64,000 bases of DNA from Miscanthus floridulus (GCF_019320115.1 NC_089589.1:26388487-26452486), one strand, 5' to 3'; shown: positions 48,370-60,971, numbered from the stretch's first letter. Translations and numbers: made by a program. The notes: generated from the sequence alone by a model not told the origin.

Positions 48370-48876
48370 TGGAATCGGAGAGGATAAGTCTGGCCATTTG
48401 GGAGTAGATATTTGTGTGGTGGGAAAATACGTGGACCACGTGAGGCCACGTAACGTCTGTTTGTCCGGGCACGGGACGACGTCCCGCGGTGGAGCATTTC
48501 CGTTACTTCTGCCTTCTTGTCCTCCTTCAACTCAGGCACTTTGTCCTTCTCCTTCAACTCAGGCTAATGAGCCTTAGGTTCATAGAGCAGCTCACTGAAG
48601 CGACACTTCTAATATCTGTTCGGCACAAGTATTATATAAGAGAAATTTTACAATGGTTGGAAGAAACATGAGCCATCCATTCGACGACATTGTATGGTGC
48701 AAAAATATGAGGTACCAATGTGAAAGTACCTAGAGGTACTAAATAGGTGAGGACATTTCCAAAATTAGGTTGGACATGTACTAAAATATGTGGGTCCAGG
48801 TTTATTGTTTATTTTTTTTTGTTATTTTTCGGTTATGGGTAAATGGTAATTTTAGCATCTTCGTTGATGGGCAAAG

Positions 48877-49509
48877 ATGGTAATTTGTTTCGGTTATGAG
48901 GAGCTGGGCCGCCTGGTGCTTGTCGGCGGCCGTGGGCACGATGAAGAGGAGGAGGCGTGGTTCGGGCCGACGGAGTCCAAGACGGAGGAGGACGACACGG
49001 ACAGGGAGCCAACAGCGTTCTACATCCTCTGCTTCTCCCCCGGGTCTGACCTGTCGGCGCTGTTCGTCGGCGCCGGGCGAGGGGGCAAGGAGCGGGGGTT
49101 AGTAAGCGAGCCCGCCGCGACCGTGTTGGCCCGCGTGGACCGAGCAGGGTCGTGTGACGTGTCCGCCGCGAGCAACCTGTTCAGCAGGCTCCCGTGCCGG
49201 CGAGGCTCGACTCCATGGCCTGCGCGCAGCTCACCAGCAGCGTGCGCATGTCCACCTGCTGCTGGAGAAGAAGTCAAGAAGAGGCACGACAGCTTCTTGC
49301 ATGGCGACGTGGACAAGGCAATTGATCATTATACCGAAGCTGTGCCCACCCGAGCAGGAGTAGCGAGCGGCTGGTGCTGCACAGCAGCTGCAAGCAGTGC
49401 CGGCTCGCGCGGCGCGAGGCCGACATTTGAAACCTCGTGCCAAACTTATCAGGGCCATCAATCCACTAAAAAAATAGCACATCTCCTATTCCTACGAAAG
49501 TTAATATAA
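48877..49509 (+). pseudogene. Uncertain gene fragment with a TPR-like stretch
   Basis: An open frame of about 210 residues with GC-rich, gene-like base use. Near residue 130, VKKRHDSFLHGDVDKAIDHY resembles one TPR helix pair. The first 70 residues (ELGRLVLVGGRGHDEEEEAW, then ESKTEEDDTD) look acidic and unplaced. The rest does not look like one protein, so it may be a broken gene or captured fragments. Confidence is low. Confidence 0.25.
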
Positions 49510-50279
49510 CCATCGATCGTCCATGATAACGGGACAATCTAACGAACAAAAATAAGTACTTAGTAGGCCCGTGCAGTACTCTATGGATGTGTCGATTGAG
49601 CTTATCACAATCATACTTGACATCGATAATTCAGGAAGGACCATCCTTGCAAGATATGTCCGAATAGAACTCTTTGAGAGGACTCTTCTTTCGCCACTTA
49701 ACCTCACGCAGGACAGAGGAGAAGCCGGTGCATGCCATTGCAAGACCAACAGATCGAGCAAGGGAGGAAGAAGGAACAGAGAGAGAGAGAGAAGGAGGGA
49801 GCTGTCGGACGCACCGGTATATGCCCCTACCGCGCTAGGCAGGGTGACATGTCAAGCTTGTCGTGCCAGACAAGATGGTGCGGTGAGGGGAGCCACGTAG
49901 TAGCCGGCGTGGATCTATCTGTCACGCTAGCGGGTTGACCACACCACATGAGATGGCGTGATATTGCAGTTTTGTCGGAGTTAGTTTAAAAAATAAAACC
50001 AAATTGAGGTTAGTAATAAAATATTATTTAAAAAGAATTAAAATAAAAAATCCTATAGCGAGCAGTAGTCAGAGATTTAGAATCTTGACAACAACAGCTA
50101 TAATCGGGATTCATAATCTTTTTTTTTTTTGCCCCTTACATAAACTTGTGCACACCTTAGAAAAAATAAAGAGAAGGCCAATATAATCATTTTGTTTTGT
50201 TTTCCCTATCATAGGAAGTTGTTTTGATAAACGGTCTAATAAACCTGTGGTAGTGCAAATGCAGCGGAGCGAGGGAGTG
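49510..50279. other. Spacer before duplication copy B
   Basis: No gene is recognised. At about 50105-50165 a sequence resembling the left edge of the duplicated segment (TTTTTGCCCCTTACATAAAC) occurs, then again at 50310, suggesting an extra short partial copy. Confidence 0.4.
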
Positions 50280-50357
50280 GTTAAAAAGAAAAATAAATTG
50301 AAAAGATAATTTTGCCCCCTTACATAAGCCTGTGCACACCAGCACACTCGCTCTGAT

Positions 50358-50910
50358 TAAAGATGGCAACGGGTAAAATCCGTGCGGACACTAGCCCTAG
50401 ATATCCATACCCGCGAGCAAAAATCCGTGCCCGCGTCCGTTAACCGTCACGGGTAGAAAACCATGCCCGTGCCCGCTATCCGCGGATATCACATGCCCGC
50501 GGGCACACCCGTATACCCGCAAAAATGAAGCAACAAAGCACCCAACCATATCTTAATAGCAAGTAAGAAATAATATATCAAAAAATAAACGTCTATATCT
50601 CAACATTAGATAAAGTATGACACATTGACCATACAAGACTCATCAAAAGTCTACATTAGTGTATCTCAAGTTATCACAAATTAACACGAATAAAGACATA
50701 CAACTGTATATAGACTTATAGGGTCATTGGCACGGGTCTAGCGGGTTTGCGGGTGCGGATATCATTTTTTCATGCCCACGAGCAAATATCCATCGGGTTT
50801 AGAATCACACTCATGCCCGTGCCCGTGGGCATAAACTTAAACCCATATCTATGCCCATAGGGTTTTTTATCCGCGGCCACGCGGATATTTTGTGCACGTT
50901 GCCATCTTCA
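50358..50910. mobile_element. Non-autonomous hAT-type element, 8-bp TSD
   Basis: The ends TAAAGATGGCAACGGG and (inward) TGAAGATGGCAACGTGC are inverted. The flanks GCTCTGAT (50350-50357) and GCTCTGAA (50911-50918) give an 8-bp duplication with one mismatch, as in hAT elements. The interior repeats CCCGCGGGCA and ACCCGTACCC-like motifs. It ends 63 bp before the start codon of hydrolase copy B, so it replaces the proximal promoter found in copy A. Confidence 0.88.
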
Positions 50911-50973
50911 GCTCTGAAGTACCTTCTCTCCAAAAGTCCAACCTCGCAAATCTGCAAAGACGTAGCCACGAAC

Positions 50974-52883
50974 ATGGAGCAGCAAGTCGAGCACAGCCAT
51001 CTCCCAATCCGAGGCCTCAGCCTCCACATGGCCCAAGCAGGCAAAGGTTCGCATCTGCTCTCTTGCTCGCCGGCGGGCTCAAGCTTCCTCTGTTGAAGGC
51101 CGGTGCGCATGCGCTCGAGATTGAAGCATAGCGACACCTCTCCTGTCGCCGTCTCGTTTTTGCTGCAGGCGAGCTGGGCACGGTGGTGTTCCTGCACGGA
51201 TTCCCGGAGATATGGTACTCGTGGCGCCACCAGATGCTGGCCGTGGCCGCCGCCGGGTACCGCGCCGTCGCGCCGGACTGGCGAGGGTACGGGCTCTCGG
51301 ACCAGCCGCCGGAGCCGGAGGCCGCGTCGTACGACGACCTGTTGGAGGATCTCCTCGCAATCCTCGATGCCCTCTCCGTTCCCAAGGTAATACTGCTTTT
51401 TTTTAGAATCGCTGTGGTAAGTTCTTGGGTTTGGTCTTGATTGGGGGAATTTTTTCTGGTAGTTGTTGGTTCAGTACTTCAGTGCGACTTGTCACTGTTA
51501 GCTTATCTGATATGATACTGCGATTGGCACGATGGGTGGACAGGAACCATGTAAGAATGTTCCGACATGGCTATATGTTTTGAAGGATTTGGAATGTACA
51601 TCTCAAACGATATGCTAGGATTTTTTTTAAAAAAAATACTACGGATGAAGTAGTTCTGAAGGAAAATTGCTGTTAAGTTTGTGCAATTCTAAGGGCACGT
51701 AGAATTCGTTCACCACTGTTTTCCATCTCATGCGACGATATGATTTGTTGGGAAAACATACTTAGTGTATATTTAGATAGAAGAAACAAATAAGACCAAC
51801 ATTTTCAATCCAACCTCTTGGCAGTTTATTTTTATTCAGAATAAGGTGGAAATTTGAAGGAAAAAAAAGGATAGAATTCCTGTGTATTTCTTAGAGAAAC
51901 CTTCTTGGCAGTTCTATTGTCCATCAGACTAAGCTTTGCCTATTTTGGTTATCTGCCCAGCTTGTGCTACTAAGTCATTAGTTCAGTTGAATTAAATAAT
52001 TTCCAATCATAGTAAAATTTCTTCAAAAAATAATCTTACCTTGTGAATCTTGACAGGCTTTCCTTGTGGCGAAGGATTTCGGAACCATGCCAGCCTATGA
52101 GTTTGCTCTACGTCACCCTAGCCGCACATGTGGTGTTATGTGTTTGGGGGTCCCCTTCCTTAACGGTGGCTCATCCTATACCAGCTTGCCAGAAGGCTTC
52201 TACATTTTGCGCTGGCGGGTTGTTCTCTAATCTGAAAAAAATATATAATCCCCATCGCCAAATTGAGTACAGTTGCCGAAAACAATGACAGGGGAAGCTT
52301 GTTCTTGTAGGAGCCGGGAAGAGCGGAGGCTGATTTTGGCCGGTATGATGTCAAGAGAGTTGTTCGGACCATCTACGTGCTCTTCTCTAGGAGCGAAATC
52401 CCAATAGCAAAAGAAGACCAAGAGATTATGGACCTTGCGGACTTGTCAACACCTCTTCCAGAGTGGTTCACTGAGGATGATCTCGCTGTGTATGCTTCAC
52501 TCTATGAGAAATCGGGTTTCCGGTATCCAATGGAGATGACATATAGGTAACAATAGCAACTGGGCCAACCATACTATTCGTTTTGTGGGTTTTGAAAAAT
52601 CAAGGTGTAATGTGCTGCATTTGACAGGACTCTCCATAAAAGGAAGCCAATTGAAGATCCAAAATTTCAAGTCCCAGTGTTTGTTGTCATGGGGGAGAAA
52701 GACTATGTGTTCAAGTTCCCTAGTGTTGAGTCTGTTTTGAAAGATGGCATCATGGAGAAATTCGCACCGGACCTAAAGATCACCTACATCCCTGAAGGAA
52801 GCCATTTTGTTCAGGAGCAGTTCCCGGACAAGGTGAATGATCTCCTGGTCAGCTTCTTGAAGGACCACCCTGTGTCTGCATAG
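50974..52883 (+). CDS. Epoxide hydrolase-type alpha/beta hydrolase, copy B
   Basis: Paralogue of the gene at 19719-21722 with the same five exons: 50974-51046, 51169-51386, 52057-52218, 52311-52546 and 52628-52883, again 314 residues with no break. The HGFPE motif, D104, D255 and H289 are kept. Differences include HVAQ to HMAQ, and AKDFGARPA to AKDFGTMPA directly after the nucleophile, plus S to T after the last intron. These may alter substrate range. The intron-3 AT repeat is short here. A hAT-type element ends just upstream of the ATG, so expression may differ from copy A. Same function assignment and doubts as copy A. Confidence 0.88.
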
Positions 52884-53529
52884 ATGTTCTAGCAGTTCAT
52901 GTTCACTGTCATAAGCAACAGCTACGATGGGCAAAACTGCTTTGTGTAGTGTCGCCAGTAAAGGAACAATCTGATGAGTGAATTCAGCTTCCAGTGTTTT
53001 GACTGTGTTTGCATCTAGCGTGTGAAACAAATTTTAAAAATCAAGCAGTATTGATTGCATAGAGCATCAGTGTTCTTGAAGAAAATGATTGGAGACTGAA
53101 AATTCAAGTATTGCCCTAGAAACTGTCATCGCAGGTTGCAAACTGTCAAACTGAGTAGTCGAACCTGATCATAGTCTGCCGTGGCCAGGAGAGTTCTTGT
53201 GAGCGGCTTTGATGGTCACTTGCTCGCTTGGATGTGCTCGACTATATAAACTGCACGCATAAAAAAAAAAGAGTGGTAAAAAACTGAATTCAGGCAGGCA
53301 GTGACCTAGAACCAGCAGAAGATGCGTTATGCCCAACGTTTTAAATCTCCAGCCATGGTATTAGCGAATGACATCTAAAATAGCTAATAGCGAAATTAAA
53401 TGGGGCTATGGCAGACTATAGCCGCTAAATTGTACGTTAACACAAATATCTTGACCTTCCCCCAAATAATCTTTCAACGGTACAATAAACACATTGGATA
53501 GAAAAGATCAATTAATTTACTAATTCAAA

Positions 53530-53697
53530 GCACACAAACTCTTCATCTCATAGGGTAACCAAACAGATGAACTTTGATCTAACAGAAAGCTACTCATCAC
53601 CATTGGCGTCAGAGCATACAAACTCTCATCTCATAGGGTAACCAAACAGATAGAACTTTGATCTACCAGGAAGCTACTCATCACCGTTGGCTTCAGA
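53530..53697 (+). repeat. Tandem 84-bp duplication, copy B
   Basis: Counterpart of 22369-22537; both units are present. Confidence 0.88.
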
Positions 53698-54718
53698 TGA
53701 ATGTGTTAACCAACCCAAGAAAACATACAAGAGTCTATAGGTTTACGACAAAACGACAGGTTGCATTAATCTTGCTACATAACGAAAGAGAATTTTTGAG
53801 TGCCTATGCATAAATCCACTACAATCTCCCTGACAAGTCACAACCAGCACCAGCAGGCCAGAACATATAGAATCAACCCTGCAATTAGATGAGAAAAATC
53901 AGTGTTAGTCGATGCAATGTGACATTTATGCTAGCATCAGGTGCTGTTAATTAGGATGTTACGAATGCTTACTAATCAGTGCATCCTCATGCCAGAAAAA
54001 CATAATAAAGCAGAAAACAGAGTAATAGCTTAACTGAGTAACAACAGCTACTATATAGTCAGTTCTGAATTTTCAGATGCACCGGCAGAGAGCAGGCCAA
54101 AGTAGCTGTTGTTCTGTTAGGTCTCATTGCATGAGTCAGTGTGCATCTGAAATTCTGAACTGACTAAAGTAGTAGCTGCTGTTCTGTTAGGTCGCCTAAC
54201 ACTAATTAATTAACAACACCTCTGTCCCCAGAACCAGCCAACATCCAACTCAGAGTTTATAATTCATGCTAATGTTACAAAAATGGGTTTGAGATGCGAG
54301 CTTCGGCTATGCCAGAAAAATACTTTTTAAAGAAAATTAATATATGCATCACACGCACAAGCTTTCTCAGTTCCTCGATACTAGTATAACCAAACTAGCA
54401 GGATCGCACAGAGCACTGACAAGCAGAGCACTGAATAAGTGAACAGAGCACTGACAGCATGCACATGAAAATCAGACCTCGACTAACTAGCAGGCTCGTG
54501 CAAAAAAAAGCAAATGCACTGAGCAGGTGCAATGATCAAGAAACATTGTCAACTTACTATTCAGATATAATGAAACCAAGAGCTACTTTCAGCTCTACTG
54601 CATAACTGTAGCTAAAGCTCACATAACATTTCTGAAAAAGAAGTGGTCACATAATACAGAAACATTGTCACAGTACTAATTTGTAATCTCCTTAGTCCTT
54701 TGGTTTCACGGATTTATT

Positions 54719-54997
54719 ATGTGTATAAACAAACGGTCTCATCTACAGAATATGGCCTGCTACCTGAACAATCAGTTGCCTGCATGTACAGTACATATGT
54801 GCTATATGCCTATATCTCCTATCCTGCTTTCATGTACAGAGGCTGAAGGAGAACAACTGAACAAGGTTAGGAGGGAGAACCAGATAAAGATTGCTACTAC
54901 CTATATCTCATCCAGACAAGTTATCTTAATTCCTTATGCAATGGTTAAATACTTAAATTGTATATGCATTGATGTTTATGTTCAGTTCAGTAACTAG
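54719..54997 (+). other. Doubtful 92-residue reading frame, copy B
   Basis: Counterpart of 23552-23824, two residues longer through two separate 3-bp insertions (HLQNMAC, GEQLNKV). Not recognised as a known protein. Confidence 0.2.
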
Positions 54998-55886
54998 CTG
55001 TTGTTTTGCATTATTTTTGTCTTACATATGCAACTTGTCTTTGTAGGTTCAGGTTAACAGGCTATTGTCCATGAAGAAATATATGACGCTAGGAGGAACC
55101 AAATCCAAATTAATTAGGTAATTATTTTTGTACTGGTCCATATTTCATCTAGTGTGTTGTACCGCAAGAATAGAATTATCCTTCTAAATATGCATACAGT
55201 GCAGCACCATGGATTGTAGGCTACCAAGGTAAGCATTGCAGTTTGCAGAACAGACAACAAATACAGCAAAATTAAAGAATCTGAATCCAGTGCATCTACA
55301 TCAAAATGTTCACATATACAGATATAGGAGTACTAGATCAAGAATGCACAAGTGATGTGCCATTGACCCAAACACACTCCAGTGGAAACAAATCGACAGG
55401 ATTGCACCTAGTAAGAAACATAGAACAATAAAAAAGCACCAGTTGTAGCAAGAACCACCAAAAGAACACACAGTTCCAACCAAATAGTTGCTTTTCAAAT
55501 TCTTTCAGTGCCAATGTGTAGTTTTCTTTTCTTTCTTTCTTTCTTTCTTTTTTTTTTTTGAAAAGGCCAATACATAGTTTGAACTTCTGAAAGCATGCAG
55601 AGCAAAGTTTAACTGAATTGCACAAATGTAGTACTAAAAAGAAAAGGTGCACAACACTTTTATGAGGAACACAACAAAATGGATTGCAGTAAGAATTATG
55701 ATCATTTGCAATTACAAAAAGTGACAAAAGTTTGAACTGGCATAGCCCCAACAAATTGACTTCTACAGCCAACCCTAGCTAGGCTGAACAAGGAACAAGA
55801 CTAGAGTCCCAGCACATGCATTAGAAGAACTGGCTGAAGGTCATTATAAACAAAGGCTTATTTGGCTGATCTTAAGCCTATCTCAT

Positions 55887-56287
55887 TGTGGGGGTATGGC
55901 CCCCGGTATCCTCAAGACAAGATATGGGCCGCACCATCAGAGGTGGCCCGGCCCACAAGATCAAAGCGTGCACGGCGCTGCTCGGCGTGCACCGCAAGCT
56001 ATTGTATAGTACCAAATATGATACTTTACTTATAACCCTACCCCTCCAGAGTATATAAGGAGAGGCAGGGGGTCCCCTAGTGGACAAGATCTATCTACTA
56101 CATCTCAATACAATACACCAAAGACACAGGACGTAGGGTATTACGTCGATCAGACGGTCCGAACCTGTCTAAATCGCTGTCTCTGCGCCTTGTGTCACCA
56201 TCTGGTTCCTGATTACGCGCACCTCCACCGAAAAATCTACCATCGCGGGATACCCCTCGGTGGACTGTCGATGATATTCTGTCGACA
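55887..56287 (+). repeat. 5' LTR of the short LTR element
   Basis: 401 bp. By eye about 20 differences from the 3' LTR, including one 1-bp indel. Confidence 0.95.
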
Positions 56288-56288
56288 A

Positions 56289-56310
56289 TTGGCGCGCCAG
56301 GTAGGGGTGT
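56289..56310 (+). other. Primer-binding site of the short LTR element
   Basis: TTGGCGCGCCAGGTAGGGGT follows the 5' LTR by one base. This form is common in grass Gypsy-type elements. I do not name the tRNA. Confidence 0.75.
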
Positions 56311-57289
56311 GCGCTTGATCCCATGGCGAGCCAGATGGACCTCAAATCAACAGCGCGTTCTCGTCATCAATCTCGTGGAGATCCATGTTGGTCTACGACG
56401 ACGATTCATCACTGGCTACACCGGCCCCCGCGACAGCAGATCCGATCTCAGAACCACCTCCGAGGTCGTCTTCACCAACAACTCACCCCCCGCCAGGTGC
56501 TCGCCGTCAACGCCGACCAGATAACGCTATACGTCACCGACCAGACTTTCTGTCTAAAGCTAAGTCACGTTTTAATATTCTTCTAAATATTCTCTAATCT
56601 CCATATATCGCCATAATGTTTCTCCGAGCTGTTTTCTCCATATTTGCTCTCCAAACGATTTTTCGAACCCCCGAACAGTCATGTTGATGCTCGGACGCCT
56701 CCAGAGATGGCCCTGTCTCCGGCTCCTCCCTACACGTGCACGAGCGTCTGCCCTCTGCATTATGGGTAGTTGGCAGCGGCTCCTTAGCGACGCTTTGTTC
56801 TTCCTACACGTGCATGGGCTCCGCGCCCCGCGTTATGGTGAACAGGCTAGCTAGGGCTGGAGACTCAGCTACACACTAACTGGTCGGACGGTTTATATTA
56901 AATATAAATATATCTTCACGTCAACTGATCGCCGAACTGCATACGTCGTTTCATCACCATTGCTGATTTTTCTCTGGAGTTTATTTATTTGTACATCATG
57001 TACTACCCGTTCTATATATTTGTATTGCAGGATCATCGCCCAAGTGATCGGACCACCTGGTGCTCAGACTTCTCCACCGATCAACTGGTTGGACCGCTTG
57101 GTTCATGAACTCCGTCGTCGACCAGTTGATCGGACTGTTCGCCGGTCGCCTCTACTCAATTCTCACTTCGCCGCCGACCAGTGGACTAGACTGTTCGTCG
57201 CTCGTGCTTTATCGCCAGCTACGCCGGTTACTCCTCGGCGCTCGGATTCTTCGTGCTCGAGGACTAAGTGGGCACACTTCACCGCACGG

Positions 57290-58060
57290 ACATCGCTAAT
57301 GACGCCGGGGACTCCTCGGTTCTCGGTGCTCGGACATCGCCAGCGACGCTGGGGACTCCTCGCCCCTCGGTGCTCGGACATCGCCAGCGACGCCGGGGAC
57401 TCCTCGCCCCTCGGTGCTCGGACATCGCCAGCTACGGCGGGAACTCCTCGGTGCTCGGACATTGCCAGCGACGTCAGGGGCTCCTCGCTCCTCGGTGCTC
57501 GGACATCGTCAACGACGCCGGGGACTCCTCGCTCTTCGGTGCTCGGACATCGCCAGCTACGCCGAGAACTCCTCGGTGCTCGGACATCGCCAGTGACGCC
57601 GGGGACTCCTCGTCCCTCGGTGCTCGGACATCGCCAACGACGCCGGGGGCTCCTCGCTCCTCGGTGCTCAGACATCGCCAGCGACGCCGGGGGCTCCTCG
57701 TTCCTCGGTGCTCGGACATCGCCAGCTACGCCGTGAACTCCTCGGTGCTCGGACATCGCCAGCGACGCCGGGGACTCCTCGCTCCTCGGTGCTCGGACAT
57801 CACCAGCGGCGCCGGGGGCTCCTCGCTCCTCGGTGCTCGGACATCACCAGCGACGCCGGGGACTCCTCGCTATTCGGTGCTCGGACATCGCTAGCTACGC
57901 CGGGGACTCCTCGGTGCTCGGACATCGCCGCCTACGCCGGGGGACTCCTCGGCGCTCGGACATCGCCAGCTACGCCGGAAACTCCTCGATGCTCGAACAT
58001 CGCCAGCGACGCCGGGGGCTCCTCGCTCCTCGGTGCTCGGACATCGCCCTCGGTGGTCGG
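57290..58060 (+). repeat. Tandem array inside the LTR element
   Basis: About 18 imperfect units of roughly 36-48 bp on the theme GGTGCTCGGACATCGCCAGC then GACGCCGGGGACTCCTCG. Units lose or gain the block GCTCCTC, giving at least two lengths. Because unit lengths are often near multiples of three, several frames stay open by repetition; I do not read them as genes. Confidence 0.92.
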
Positions 58061-58396
58061 ATCTTGCTACGTCTCATCGGTGTGCTATCAAGCTGCTTCA
58101 TGCTATTCAGATCAGGGTGCTGATCTTGGACAGCACATCTGGGGTCTTGATACGCGCATGTCGGATAACGTCGGCAAAGCTTTCAGACTTCTTTTTCTTT
58201 GACCCTGCTACAAGATTCATTCTTCATCTTCCAGCAGGCTCGGGGACTAAGTGGGCACACTTCACCTTGCGGTGAATGTGCGCTTTTCTCATCTCGAGGC
58301 TACGCCCGGGGACTGGCTGCCTGCTCGGCTGGTCTTCTACTTTCTGACCGTGTCACCACGTGACTACGTCACCTACTGTCAGGCTCGGGGACTAGC

Positions 58397-58796
58397 TGTG
58401 GGGGTATGGCCCCCGGTATCCTCAAGACAAGACATGGGCCGCACCATCAGAGGTGGCCCGGCCCACAAGATCAAGGCGTGCACGGCGTTGCTCGACGTGC
58501 ACCGCAAGCTATTGTATAGTACCAAATATGATACTTTACTTGTAACCCTACCCCTCCAGAGTATATAAGGAGAGGTAGGAGTCCCCTAATGGACAAGATC
58601 TATCTACTACATCTCAATACAATACACAAAAGACACAGGACGTAGGGTATTACGTCGATCAGATGACCCAAACATGTCTAAATCGCTGTCTCTGCGCCTT
58701 GTGTCACCATCTGGTTCCTGATTACGTGCACCTCCACCGACAAATCTACCATCGCGGGTTACCCCTCGGTGGACTGCCGACGATATTCTGTCGACA
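58397..58796 (+). repeat. 3' LTR of the short LTR element
   Basis: 400 bp, near copy of 55887-56287. Confidence 0.95.
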
Positions 58797-58979
58797 CTCA
58801 TGAGCCAGTTTTTTCTCACAGAAAATCTGCTCAACAGGCCATCTTGATGTAGGCCAACAATGCAAGCAGACTGCAATGGGTGCTTACTAATCGCTCATTC
58901 ACACAACCAGTGGCCAAATGTACAGGTCTGAAATGCAAGAGGCAAGACTTGGAATAGAAAAACATACCTCTCCATATCC

Positions 58980-60971
58980 TTAAATCCTCCTTGGTGACAT
59001 AGAAGGTGGGAAACCAAAATATGGATAGGCACCACAAGCAGGCGATCTTGTCCTACCGACCCTCTCAATATTGAAAGACTTAATCTCAAGTGAAAAAAAT
59101 GCTAAATATGTTGTATCCTTTTCATCTGGAATGCATTCTATGAAAATGTATCCTTCAGCTGGACCACCAGTGTTGCCTTCAAAAGTATAATGGGCAGGCA
59201 AGGGGATGGTACTCTTCAAATGCCACTCATGGGACTTCTCACTGCCATTTTGCGAAAAGGTGTCATAATAATCCACAGATGTGCTTTCATGATGTCACAC
59301 CCAATTTTAAGGATAAAATTGAATGCACAAAACTCGTGTGTGCCCAGGAATCAATCACACACACAAGCTGACAAATTACAATAGTATCATCACGGTGTCT
59401 CATACATCAGAGTTATAATAAAACTTAGTCTTATACATCACAGCGGAATAATAAAAATATAGTAAATCTCTCATGGCCGTCATCACAGGGAAGGTCAACT
59501 GGTTGACCACAAGCCTAATAATCCTCCGAAAAATCCTCATACCCGTTGTCATCTGTTACCCATCCGGGATTTTTATCCAAGTAAAGAAAATAAACAAGTG
59601 TAAGTACATTCCGTACTTAGCAAGCTAACATGGGGTTATGAAGCTCAAAAAGGTTGACACTGGTTTACTGCAGTTAGCACTTTTAGTAAGTCAAAATTTT
59701 ATTATCAAGGATTATCAAGTTATGCTTAAGCTCCCTTTTCAACCCACATAATCATATATCAGAACCGGTTGAATCATGAAACATCATCATAATATCATCA
59801 TAGTCATCATGTATGAACAACATTATAAGTAGCCATTTATTCAGTGAGTTTTCCGGGCCGCTCGTAACCGTGAGCACGGCTGTTATAACAGTTTGTTACC
59901 CTCTGCAGAGGTGGTGCACATTCACCGCGAGTCGTGATCCCCATATGCCCGGGTTAATTACTCCCATGTCACTACCAAGGTGAGCGGGCAGGGTACACTA
60001 TGAAGCCATTTCATAGGTTTCCCTAACAAGTTAGGGCCGCTAGGTTTCCTTGGCAGGCAGATGTAGGAACCCCCTTTCCTGGGCACACATGAGTTTTGTG
60101 CATTCAATTTTATCCTTAAAATTGGGTGTGACACATGAACCGTACTAAACATTGCAACCCTACTTTCCCCTGACTCCACAATGACGATTTGCCGCTTATC
60201 ATGGCCAGACGGGAGGCCAATAGTGCAAAACTGCATACTATTCATGTGGAGCTTGACCATCGTGCTCATGTCGTTTAATTTCCAATAGAAGCAGTCAGAC
60301 GTACATTGTTCTTGAATGAACTCATCAATTTCATCCAGGCCTAGATCGTCCCAACTGATAGACGTACTGACACTCCAGCAGCCAGAGCCCGAAGAGAAGA
60401 TAAAAAACCCCAACCTTGAGCTGGATTGCATCCAGCTGATCACACTAAATGATGTATCCTCCTCTGTGCCTCCTGATCGGATGAAGGAGGCCCCCGAATG
60501 GTAAATATCTTTGTTTTGGATACCGATGGAGGAGAGTAGGTCGTCGGTTATGGGAGGCAGCAGCAGGTATCGCCGGGACAACAGGTCGCACACCAGGAGG
60601 TCCCACTAATTGAGGACTTCGCGGCAACTGCGCTCGAGGAGGATGCGGCCATCGCGGGCATTTACCGGAGTCCAGTGGTCCTCCCATGTGGTGCGAGCGA
60701 GATAGTCGAAGGAAAACGCAACAGCCCGGGCGACGGCAGCGGAGGGATGGGGCGCCTCGGCAGGACCGAAACCATAGGATCTAACGAAGCCGAGGAGTAA
60801 GGGCGGGTGAATGGAGCAGTACCGGCGGAGGAAGGCGGGGTCAGCGATGAGGCGGCGGAAGGAGACGCAGGCGGTGGAGGCGCGGGCGAGGTCTGCAGGG
60901 GAGGCGATGCGGAGCAAGATCTCCTTGAGGAGGTCGCTGGTTAGGGCCGGCGGCGGCCGCTCTGGATCCAT
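58980..60971 (-). pseudogene. F-box gene copy B, interrupted
   Basis: Matches copy A from MDPERPPPALTSDLLKEILL (ATG at 60971) to the end SPACGAYPYFGFPPSMSPRRI (stop at 58980). A TAG follows REVLN near 60607, where copy A has a tyrosine in KYWDLL, ending the frame after about 120 residues. The 841-bp fold-back element at 59293-60133 splits the 3' third. The C-terminal frame lacks the 8-bp insertion of copy A and so keeps what is probably the ancestral ending. The F-box itself is intact, so a short F-box-only peptide is possible but unlikely to matter. Confidence 0.9.
59293..60133. mobile_element. Fold-back insertion with LTR-like ends
   Basis: An 841-bp insertion whose ends are about 55-bp inverted repeats starting TGTCACACCCAATTTTAAGG. 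It is flanked by CATGA on both sides (59288-59292 and 60134-60138). Copy A shows the uninterrupted sequence. TG...CA ends with a 5-bp duplication are the mark of retroviral-type integrases, but the long inverted ends are not typical of LTRs. The interior (TACTTAGCAAGCTAACATGG, CGCGAGTCGTGATCC) looks like LTR sequence. No coding region. Confidence 0.85.

Larger units (their letters stand above)
52884..55886. other. Non-coding spacer of copy B
   Basis: Counterpart of 21723-24720, with many small indels. It includes the 84-bp tandem units at 53530-53697 and the doubtful small frame at 54719-54997. Confidence 0.5.
55887..58796 (+). mobile_element. Short LTR retroelement without pol (TRIM/LARD-like)
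   Basis: A 2.9 kb element with LTRs of about 400 bp (TGTGGGGGTATGGCC ... CTGTCGACA), a primer site right after the 5' LTR (56290 on, TGGCGCGCCAGGTAGGGG) and a CTCGGGGACTAGC tract before the 3' LTR. The 5-bp duplication CTCAT flanks it (55882-55886 and 58797-58801); copy A shows the empty site at about 24710. No gag or pol was found; the centre is a tandem array. It must rely on another element for movement. Confidence 0.93.

Noticed and set aside
48290..48577. Arg-Glu or Leu-Ser repeat frames
   Set aside because: Translations of the GA microsatellite.
57060..58200. Long open frames in several phases on both strands
   Set aside because: They are produced by the tandem array of the LTR element and match no protein.
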